Source: Aquincola sp. (GTDB lineage Bacteria; Pseudomonadota; Gammaproteobacteria; Burkholderiales; Burkholderiaceae_C). From it: a DNA stretch of 5,867 nucleotides. The DNA lies in the NCBI GenBank assembly GCA_029884035.1, contig JAOUIM010000246.1, forward strand, positions 1 to 5,867, given 5' to 3'. The notes beneath the pieces were generated by a model, which was not told where the DNA came from, searched no databases, and saw nothing but the letters and a program-made list of their open reading frames with translations. A program made the translations under genes and the position numbers. Positions within the stretch are counted from its first letter, which is position 1, and each line of letters starts with the position of its first letter. Below are positions 1 to 5,215 of the stretch, piece after piece.

Positions 1-180
1 CAGCGACACCGTCGCCGCTGCCAGCAGGATCGCTGCGAACAGGAACCATGGGAGAAAGCGAGACAGCTCGATCCAGGGGTGGTCCGGAGCGAGCCACTGC
101 TGGGCCGCGGTCAGCAGCGCGAAGGCCAGCAGCACCAACGCGACGCCGGCGCGCAGCAGTCCGTACAGCCGACGCGTCAC
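1..180 (-). CDS. N-terminal fragment of a predicted inner-membrane protein (left edge truncates it)
   Basis: Reading leftward from a GTG at 180-178, the frame stays open to the window edge and gives 60 residues that begin MTRRLYGLLRAG. The fragment has a short basic N-terminus, a hydrophobic helix at about residues 8-26, a short polar and aromatic linker (QQWLAPDHPWIEL, residues 27-39), and a second hydrophobic stretch from about 43 to the edge. This two-helix hairpin with a tryptophan-containing linker resembles the membrane anchor preceding the catalytic domain of some endonuclease/exonuclease/phosphatase (EEP) family proteins in related bacteria. No catalytic residue is visible, so that identity is only a guess. 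No clear Shine-Dalgarno precedes the GTG, and the same frame is open back to 261 without an ATG. The gene follows the TPR gene at an 81-bp gap in the same direction, so it may be the last member of that unit. Confidence 0.55.
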   Translation of the reverse strand, partial: MTRRLYGLLRAGVALVLLAFALLTAAQQWLAPDHPWIELSRFLPWFLFAAILLAAATVSL

Positions 181-230
181 GACCGGCGCGGAACCACAAA
201 AGGCTGCCGGCCCGCGCCGCGGACCAGCTC

Positions 231-250
231 CCGCCGCCGGCAGGCGGCGG
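231..250. repeat. GC-only inverted repeat downstream of the TPR gene stop
   Basis: A perfect 8-bp stem (ccgccgcc at 231-238, ggcggcgg at 243-250) encloses the 4-base loop ggca. It begins 11 bases past the TPR stop in the direction of transcription. No T-run follows it directly on the minus strand; the nearest is a TTTT about 30 bases further on. It is therefore not a classical intrinsic terminator. It could stabilise the 3' end, act as a pause or partial barrier, or be a chance product of high GC. The rest of the 181-261 gap shows nothing else recognisable. Confidence 0.35.
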
Positions 251-261
251 CCGACTCGCCG

Positions 262-1116
262 TCAGGGCCTGCGGCCATCGCGCAGCTCCTTCGCCTTCGC
301 ACGCTCCCGTGCCGCCCGCTCCGCATCTCCGCGCGCCGCATGCAACAGCGCCAGCTCATCGTAGACGTAAGGATCGGGCTCGCCGGCGGCCTGCGCGTCG
401 CGCTCGAGCGCGAGCTGCATCGCCAGCGCCTCGTCGGCCTGGCCCTTGAGCCGCAGCACGTTGGCCACCTGCCAGCGCGCGATGCGGGTGCCGCCGGCGC
501 GGCCGCTCGCCTCGTAAGCGGCGAGCGACTCGCGAAACGCGGCGAGGCTCTCGTCGAAGCGCTTCGCCTCGCGCAGGTCGTTGCCGATGTTGTTCCACGC
601 CGCGGCCTGCCAGCGCTGCGCACGCGGGTCCCTGGCTCGCTTCGCATAGTCGATCGTGCGACGGTTCCAGTCGACGCGCTCGTCGAGTGCTGGCGCGGCC
701 AGGGCGAGCATGTGCAGCGCGTCGGCCGCCAGGTTCTCCAGCCCCGCGGCATCGGCGGTGACGTAGGCGCGGTTGAACAGCGGCCGGCTCTTGTCGGGTT
801 GGCCCGAGGACCGCCAGGTACGCCCGCGCTCGAGCCAGGCCCGGACGCGAGGCTCGATGCCGGCGGAAGCGAGCGCGGGCTCGATCGCGTCGAGCTCGCG
901 GTGCGCCTCTTCGAAGCGGCCGCGCAGTCCGAGCGTGCGCGCGATCTGCGTGCGCAGCACGAGCACGTCGTCGCCCAGCGCCGAGGCCAGCCCGTCGCGG
1001 AAACGCGCTTCGCTCGATGCCGGGTCGTCGTAGTTCCACAGCGAGTCGACGTCGACCGCCGCCGGGGCCGCGGCGCAGGCCGCCCACAGCACGGCCGCGG
1101 CCGCCCATCGTTTCAC
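262..1116 (-). CDS. Exported tetratricopeptide-repeat protein
   Basis: This is a 284-residue protein starting at a GTG (1116-1114). The start is supported by a GAGGAG Shine-Dalgarno 8 bases upstream and a GTGA overlap with the acetyltransferase stop. The N-terminus (MKRWAAAAVLWAACAAAPAA) is a typical Sec signal peptide: two basic residues, an Ala-rich hydrophobic core, and probable cleavage near residue 20. Cys14 lies in LWAAC, which is not a good lipobox, so a soluble periplasmic protein is more likely than a lipoprotein. The mature part is almost wholly helical, with about five or six degenerate TPR units. The clearest are at residues 53-86 (GRFEEAHRELDAI), 169-203 (NNIGNDLREAKRFDESLAAF) and 211-243 (LRLKGQADEALAM), with a last partial one near 251-280. 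TPRs make protein-protein scaffolds. No enzymatic domain is visible and the partner is unknown. The C-terminus is Lys/Arg-rich. Confidence is high that it is a real gene; its biological role cannot be assigned. Confidence 0.85.
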   Translation of the reverse strand: MKRWAAAAVLWAACAAAPAAVDVDSLWNYDDPASSEARFRDGLASALGDDVLVLRTQIARTLGLRGRFEEAHRELDAIEPALASAGIEPRVRAWLERGRTWRSSGQPDKSRPLFNRAYVTADAAGLENLAADALHMLALAAPALDERVDWNRRTIDYAKRARDPRAQRWQAAAWNNIGNDLREAKRFDESLAAFRESLAAYEASGRAGGTRIARWQVANVLRLKGQADEALAMQLALERDAQAAGEPDPYVYDELALLHAARGDAERAARERAKAKELRDGRRP

Positions 1117-1604
1117 TGCGACGGCTCCTCGGCCAGCCGCGCCAGCGCCGGCCCGGTGACGCGGCAGATGCGCCAGTCGGGCATCACGGTCGCGCCCATG
1201 CCCTCGTAGAAGCGGATCGCGCGCTCGTTCCAGTCGAGCACGCTCCACTCGAAGCGCCCGCAACCACGCTCGACCGCGATCGCGCCCAGGTGCGCGAGCA
1301 GTGCCTTGCCGAGGCCAGACCCACGGTGCGCCGGCCGCACGTACAGGTCCTCCAGGTACAGGCCCGGCTTGCCGAGGAAGGTCGAGAAGTTGGTGAAGAA
1401 CAGCGCGAACGCGACGACGTCGCGATCGGCTTCGCCGACCACACACTCGACGACCGGCCTTTCGCCGAACAGGTGCGGCGTCAGGGTCTGCGGCGTGACC
1501 TCGACCAGATGCGTCAACCGCTCGAAGTCAGCCAGCTCGCGGATCAGTGCGACGATCGCATTCACGTCGCGGGGCTCGGCACGGCGCAGTTGGAAGTCGG
1601 GCAT
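1113..1604 (-). CDS. GNAT-family N-acetyltransferase, diamine acetyltransferase-like
   Basis: This 163-residue protein is the usual size for a single-domain GNAT enzyme, a cytoplasmic acetyl-CoA-dependent acetyltransferase. Residues 4-27 (FQLRRAEPRDVNAIVALIREL) form the opening strand and helix. PGLYLEDLYVRP (80-91) is the central strand, and the acetyl-CoA pyrophosphate loop follows as R94-G-S-G-L-G99. The block FEWSVLDWNERAIRFYEGMGA (118-138) matches the spermidine/spermine (diamine) acetyltransferase subgroup, with Tyr133 at the position of the usual general acid. The substrate could be a polyamine, but subgroup members also modify thialysine or other small amines, so it is not assigned. 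The ATG at 1604 is chosen because homology starts there and the frame upstream runs into the divergent hydrolase gene; no strong Shine-Dalgarno is seen. It overlaps the TPR gene by 4 bases and appears to lead that operon. Confidence 0.88.
   Translation of the reverse strand: MPDFQLRRAEPRDVNAIVALIRELADFERLTHLVEVTPQTLTPHLFGERPVVECVVGEADRDVVAFALFFTNFSTFLGKPGLYLEDLYVRPAHRGSGLGKALLAHLGAIAVERGCGRFEWSVLDWNERAIRFYEGMGATVMPDWRICRVTGPALARLAEEPSQ
1125..1130 (-). promoter_or_regulatory. Shine-Dalgarno (GAGGAG) of the TPR gene inside the acetyltransferase 3' end
   Basis: The minus strand reads GAGGAG, then 8 bases, then the GTG start at 1116. These bases also encode the Glu-Glu pair (residues 159-160) near the acetyltransferase C-terminus. 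This match fixes the non-ATG start of the TPR gene and supports translational coupling through the 4-base overlap. Confidence 0.7.
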
Positions 1605-1637
1605 GCGGCAATTTTGCCTGCATGGCCTAATCGCCGG
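1605..1637. promoter_or_regulatory. Divergent intergenic region between acetyltransferase and hydrolase genes
   Basis: These 33 bases separate the ATG of the leftward acetyltransferase from the ATG of the rightward hydrolase. Promoters for both must lie here or overlap the coding ends. The stretch is clearly more AT-rich than its surroundings (attttg, cctaat). No convincing pair of -35 and -10 boxes is visible on either strand. A TAAT at 1628-1631 is too close to the hydrolase ATG for a standard leader, so it would imply a very short or absent 5' UTR. Confidence 0.45.
1607..1618. repeat. Short palindrome GGCAA-tt-TTGCC in the divergent promoter region
   Basis: Two perfect 5-base arms (ggcaa at 1607-1611, ttgcc at 1614-1618) flank a 2-base centre. 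The palindrome begins 3 bases upstream of the acetyltransferase ATG. It is a possible regulator half-site pair, or a small hairpin in the acetyltransferase leader that would interfere with ribosome access. It is short enough to be chance. Confidence 0.3.
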
Positions 1638-2564
1638 ATGAGTGCCGCCTACGTGCCCCGCAGACCCGCCCGTTCGCACCACGTGCCCGTGCGCGGCCTG
1701 TCCTACCACTGCCTCGTCTGGGGCGAGCCCTCGCAGGCGAGCACCGACCGGCCGCTGCTCGTGCTCACGCACGGCTGGATGGACGTGGGTGCATCGTTCC
1801 AGTTCGTCGTCGACGCGCTGGCCGCGATCGAAGGCGACGCGCGCTGCATCGTCGCACCCGACTGGCGCGGTTTCGGCGGCAGCATGGTCCCCGAGGGCAG
1901 GGACAGCTACTGGTTCCCCGACTACCTGGGCGATCTCGATGCCCTGATCGACGCGCTTTCACCGGACGCACCGGTCGATCTGGCGGGTCACAGCATGGGC
2001 GGCAACGTGGTCATGAGCTATGCCGGCGTGCGCCCGGCGCGCGTGCGGCGCCTGGTCAACCTCGAGGGTTTCGGCCTGCCCGCCACGCAGCCTCACCACA
2101 CCTTGAAGCGCATCGCGCAGTGGCTCGATGAGTTGAAGGTGCCGATCCACCTGCACCCGTACGCCGACGCCGACGCGGTGGCGGCGCGCCTGCACAAGAA
2201 CAACCCGCGCCTGACGCCCGACAAGGCGGCCTGGCTCGCGATGCAGTGGGCCGAGCCGCGGGCCGATGGCCGCTGGCACCTTCGAGCCGACCCGGCGCAC
2301 AAGCGCGTGAACCCGGTGCTCTACCGCGTCGACGAGGTGATCGCCACGTGGCAGGCGATTCGCGCGCCGCTGCTGTGGATCGAGGGCGCCGATACGGATG
2401 TGGCCAAGTGGTGGGGCGACCGCTACCCGCGCGCCGAGTTCGAATCGCGCCTGTCGGTGGTGCCGGCGCTGACGCGCGTGAGGCTCGACGATTGCGGGCA
2501 CATGCTGCACCACGACCAGCCCGAGCGGATGGCTGCCCATCTGCGGCAATTCCTCGTCGCGTGA
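1638..2564 (+). CDS. Alpha/beta-fold hydrolase (serine hydrolase / epoxide-hydrolase-like)
   Basis: This is a 308-residue protein, normal for a single-domain alpha/beta hydrolase with a cap. After the first strands comes the oxyanion-hole motif THGWMD (44-49), then APDWRGFGGS (73-82), and the nucleophile elbow G117-H-S-M-G-G122 with Ser119 as nucleophile. The acid is probably Asp252 or Asp254 in IEGADTDV (248-255), and the base is His288 in DCGHML (285-290). The cap spans about residues 145-235. The Ser nucleophile argues against a true epoxide hydrolase or dehalogenase, which use Asp, and fits the SERHL-like or esterase group. The substrate is unknown. There is no signal peptide, so it is cytoplasmic. 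The ATG at 1638 is preferred: the frame is open far upstream, but only through the antisense of the acetyltransferase gene. No strong Shine-Dalgarno precedes it. It is a single-gene rightward unit. Confidence 0.9.
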   Translation: MSAAYVPRRPARSHHVPVRGLSYHCLVWGEPSQASTDRPLLVLTHGWMDVGASFQFVVDALAAIEGDARCIVAPDWRGFGGSMVPEGRDSYWFPDYLGDLDALIDALSPDAPVDLAGHSMGGNVVMSYAGVRPARVRRLVNLEGFGLPATQPHHTLKRIAQWLDELKVPIHLHPYADADAVAARLHKNNPRLTPDKAAWLAMQWAEPRADGRWHLRADPAHKRVNPVLYRVDEVIATWQAIRAPLLWIEGADTDVAKWWGDRYPRAEFESRLSVVPALTRVRLDDCGHMLHHDQPERMAAHLRQFLVA

Positions 2565-2572
2565 TCACGCGC

Positions 2573-3229
2573 TCAGCGCAGCCCCAGCCAGCGCCCTTGG
2601 TCGGCGAGCGCCTGCAGCGCGGCGAACTGTGTGACGCGCTGCGACCGGATCCTCGGCCACAGCCGCAGCAGCAGCTCGGCGGTGGCCAGGGTGTCCGCCG
2701 CGGCCTGATGCCGCACCGCGCAGGTGATGCCGAAGTGGTCGAGCCAATCGTCGAGCGCGTGTGCGTCGACATCCGGGAACAGTCCGGCGGCCACGGGTGC
2801 CAGGTCGAGCCAAGGCGGGAGCAGGCCGCGCCGCAGATGGGTCTTCATCGCGCGGCCGATCATCACGCGGTCGAACGCGGCGTGGTAGGCCAGCAGGGGC
2901 GATCGCCCTGCCCAGCGCTCGAAGGCGTCGAGCACCTCGCGCGGGGGCACGCCCGCTCGCTGCGCGCCCACCCCGATGCCGTGCAGCAGGATGTTGTCCT
3001 TGTCGGTGCTGGGCGACTCATGGTGCAGGACCGCCTCGAAGCTGTCGGCCAGGTCGATGCGCGGCGACATGCCGTCGCCACTGTCGATGCGCACCGCGAT
3101 CGCGGCGATCGCGAGCAGTTCGTCGTGTTCCATGTCGAGCCCGGTCGTCTCGACATCGAGCACGACCCAGCGGACCGGGTCGATCCCGGCGGGCTGGGCC
3201 GCTCCGAACAGCCTGGACAGCGGGTTCAA
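2573..3229 (-). CDS. DnaQ-like DEDDh 3'-5' exonuclease
   Basis: This 218-residue protein has the full set of exonuclease motifs. Exo I is VVLDVETTGLD (22-32) with Asp25 and Glu27. Exo II is AYHAAFDR (114-121) with Asp120. Exo III is RHQAAADTLATAELL (173-187) with His174 and Asp179, which marks the DEDDh subclass. The enzyme should use two metal ions to remove nucleotides from a 3' end, as in the DNA polymerase III epsilon, RNase T and oligoribonuclease group. The short N-terminus and lack of a clamp-binding motif make it a stand-alone relative, not epsilon itself. The start is a TTG (3229-3227) whose last two bases form the TGA of the upstream signalling gene (TTGA overlap), which implies translational coupling. 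No nearby in-frame ATG exists; the first Met is residue 33, after the Exo I motif. It ends 8 bases from the convergent hydrolase stop. Confidence 0.9.
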   Translation of the reverse strand: MNPLSRLFGAAQPAGIDPVRWVVLDVETTGLDMEHDELLAIAAIAVRIDSGDGMSPRIDLADSFEAVLHHESPSTDKDNILLHGIGVGAQRAGVPPREVLDAFERWAGRSPLLAYHAAFDRVMIGRAMKTHLRRGLLPPWLDLAPVAAGLFPDVDAHALDDWLDHFGITCAVRHQAAADTLATAELLLRLWPRIRSQRVTQFAALQALADQGRWLGLR

Positions 3230-5133
3230 CGCGCGTAATCCAGTTCGATGCGCTGCTGCAGGCGCCGCGCGATGCGCAGGCTTTCCTTCAGCACGCGGCG
3301 GTCGATGTCGTTCAACGCGCCGACGTCGATCAGGTTCGGGTTGCCGTCGGCGGCGTCCACCGCCTCCCGGCGGTCGCGCGCGAGCTGCACCTGCAGGCGC
3401 AGGAGCTGCAGGTATTCGAAGCCGCCGATCCAGGCTTCGGCCTCATGCGGCGGCACGCCCATCGCGTCGGCCACCGCCTCGAAGCGAGCACGGGTACCGG
3501 TGCGGGCCACGCCGTGCGCGAGCGCGTAGAGGCGGGCCGCGTCGACGTAGATCGCGGTGCCGTGCAGCTTGAGGTCGACCACCGACTGTCCGCCCTCATT
3601 CTGCGCGTCGATGCCGCCGCGCCAGTTCAGCGCCGGACGGTTGGTGAGCGCGTTGTCGGCCATCTGTTTCATGAAGCGCGCATTGCGTGCGGCATGCCGG
3701 GTGACCAGATCGCGCATCGGCGCGGCAAGCGACGCGTCGCCGGCCAGCGGACGGAAGTCGAAGTAGATGCTGGCATTGAGCAGGTCCTCGGGCGCACCCT
3801 GGTCGATCCAGTGCTCGAACCGCTCCAGCCACTCGGCCTGCGTTCGGCAACAGTCGGGGTTGCTCGCCATCACATTGCCCTTGCACAGCGGGTAGCCGCA
3901 GACATCGAGCGCCTCGTTGACGTCGCGCGCGAAGGCGAGCCAGGCTGGACGGTCGCGTGCCGGATCGTCGCTCGTAAACACGAGGCCGTTGTCCTGGTCG
4001 GTCGCGATGGTCTGCTCGCCGCGGCCCTCGCTGCCGAATGCGAGCCAGCACGCGCGCGACATGTCCACGCCATGCTGGGTCGCGGTGAGCATCACCAGCC
4101 GCTCGACCAGCACATCGTTCAGATGGCTGATCAGCTCGGTCAGCTGGCGGGCTCGCACGCCCTGCCCCAGCAGGTTGCGGGCGAAACGGCGGATATCGCC
4201 GGCCACCACGCGCAGCGTGGCGGCGTCGGGCGCGGCGCGGATGGCCGTGCTGACCTGCTTGAGTGACAGCCGTTGCAGCGCGAACAGGTCGCGCTCGGAC
4301 AGGACGCTCACCACCCGGCCATTGGCGTCTGTGACGGGCACATGTCGTATCCCCTGGCGCGACATGATCAGCGCCGCGTCCTGCGCGGTGTCGTTGACCG
4401 TGAGCGTGGCCACCGGCCGGCTCATGACCGACGAGATCGGTGTGGTCAGCGGCAACTGAGGCAGCGTGACGCGACCCAGGATGTCGTGCCGTGTCAGGAT
4501 GCCCACCGCGCAGCCGCTGTCGTCCTCGGTCACGAGCACCGAACCGATGCGCTTGTCGTGCATCGTCTTCATCGCCACCTCGATCGGCGTGTCCGGCGAC
4601 ACGGTGCACGCGACCCGGCGCACGAGCTCGCCCAGCGGCGTCTCGAGCGACTGCTCCGACAGCGTCTGCGACGCGAAGGCCACCTGGAGCGACTTGCGCG
4701 ACAGCTCGAGGAACTGCTGCACGCGGCGGTTGAGGAAGTCGGCGAAGGGTGCGCTGGTTTTCGCGATCACGTGCACGGTCTGCGCCGGCAGCATCAGGCA
4801 GAAGGTGTCAGCGGTGGCGGTATAGGTCGACGACACCGCGCGCGCGCCCATCACCGCACCGACCGGGAACAGCTCGCCCGCCTCGTACTCGAAGCCGCCG
4901 CTCGACTCGGCCAGGCCGCGGCGGCCGCTGACGCTGCCCCGGCGGACGAAGTACAGGTGGCCGACCGTGCCGCTGGCCGGCGAGAGCACCACTTCGCCGG
5001 GCTCGAAGTAGGCCTGGTTGGCTGCGGCGATCAGGCGTTCGACATCCTCGGGTGCCATCTGCGCGAATGGGGCATGCGCCATCAGTTCGGCGCGCAGGTT
5101 GGCAATCAGGCTGGGCGAAGGCGTGGCATTCAT
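3226..5133 (-). CDS. CNB-CBS-CBS-DUF294 putative nucleotidyltransferase signalling protein (COG2905 type)
   Basis: This is a 635-residue cytoplasmic protein with no signal peptide or membrane helix. Domains in order: a cyclic-nucleotide-binding-like jelly roll (about 15-140, with FEPGEVVLSPAS and GHLYFVRRGSVSG); CBS 1 (about 168-225, MKTMHDKRIGSVLV then GILTRHDI); CBS 2 (about 232-288, MSRQGIRHVPVTD then VLSERDLF); a DUF294 nucleotidyltransferase core (about 310-460); and the DUF294 C-terminal helical domain (about 485-630). The core carries the polymerase-beta-type motif GSEGRGEQTIATDQDN (367-382). Asp379 and Asp381 are the likely metal ligands, and FDFRPLAGD (458-466) follows. GlnD uses the same type of motif to uridylylate PII, so this protein may transfer a nucleotide to a partner in response to ligands at the CNB and CBS domains; the target is unknown. 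The ATG at 5133 is chosen; the in-frame ATG at 5145 is an alternative and directly follows the terminator U-tract. Neither has a good Shine-Dalgarno. Confidence 0.9.
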   Translation of the reverse strand: MNATPSPSLIANLRAELMAHAPFAQMAPEDVERLIAAANQAYFEPGEVVLSPASGTVGHLYFVRRGSVSGRRGLAESSGGFEYEAGELFPVGAVMGARAVSSTYTATADTFCLMLPAQTVHVIAKTSAPFADFLNRRVQQFLELSRKSLQVAFASQTLSEQSLETPLGELVRRVACTVSPDTPIEVAMKTMHDKRIGSVLVTEDDSGCAVGILTRHDILGRVTLPQLPLTTPISSVMSRPVATLTVNDTAQDAALIMSRQGIRHVPVTDANGRVVSVLSERDLFALQRLSLKQVSTAIRAAPDAATLRVVAGDIRRFARNLLGQGVRARQLTELISHLNDVLVERLVMLTATQHGVDMSRACWLAFGSEGRGEQTIATDQDNGLVFTSDDPARDRPAWLAFARDVNEALDVCGYPLCKGNVMASNPDCCRTQAEWLERFEHWIDQGAPEDLLNASIYFDFRPLAGDASLAAPMRDLVTRHAARNARFMKQMADNALTNRPALNWRGGIDAQNEGGQSVVDLKLHGTAIYVDAARLYALAHGVARTGTRARFEAVADAMGVPPHEAEAWIGGFEYLQLLRLQVQLARDRREAVDAADGNPNLIDVGALNDIDRRVLKESLRIARRLQQRIELDYAR

Positions 5134-5145
5134 GACCGCGAGCAT

Positions 5146-5175
5146 AAAAAGGAAAGGCCCCTCGCGGGGCCTTTC
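5146..5175 (-). terminator. Intrinsic terminator of the symporter gene, abutting the next gene's start
   Basis: A perfect 10-bp stem (gaaaggcccc at 5152-5161, ggggcctttc at 5166-5175) has a 4-base loop. Read leftward it is followed after one base by TTTTT (5150-5146), the classical rho-independent layout. No T-run follows on the plus strand, so it acts only on leftward transcripts. It lies 40 bases past the symporter stop. Its U-tract ends exactly where an ATG (5145) in the signalling gene's frame begins, and 12 bases before the preferred start at 5133. Confidence 0.9.
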
Positions 5176-5215
5176 GGATGCGCCGGGCTCGACCTGGCGC
5201 AATGCTCAGCGATGT

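Noticed and set aside
405..1116. TPR protein as a lipoprotein because of Cys14
   Set aside because: The residues before the Cys (LWAA) place Trp at -3, which is not a standard lipobox. A signal peptidase I site near residue 20 fits better.
79..1209. Long plus-strand open frame opposite the TPR gene
   Set aside because: The translation is Arg/Ala/Gly-rich with no domain or motif and lies antisense to a protein with a signal peptide, TPR units and a good Shine-Dalgarno. It is a high-GC shadow.
1017..1637. N-terminal extension of the alpha/beta hydrolase by about 200 residues
   Set aside because: The frame is open only because it is antisense to the acetyltransferase. The extension is low-complexity and the family begins near the ATG at 1638.
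2160..2180. gccgac tandem triplets in the hydrolase
   Set aside because: This is a short Ala-Asp run in the cap domain, ordinary for GC-rich coding DNA.
3060..3125. gcgatcgc-like repeats resembling HIP1 or DnaA/Dam-type sites
   Set aside because: They lie within well-conserved exonuclease codons (Ala-Ile-Ala runs) and are explained by codon usage.
2246..4266. Overlapping plus-strand open frames (2246-3238 and 2761-4266) opposite the exonuclease and signalling genes
   Set aside because: They show no recognisable domains and skewed composition, while the minus strand carries complete catalytic motifs.
5134..5202. Upstream start (5202) for the signalling protein
   Set aside because: The extra residues would be encoded by the terminator hairpin and T-run, which should end most transcripts. 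The family N-terminus fits the ATG at 5133 (or 5145).
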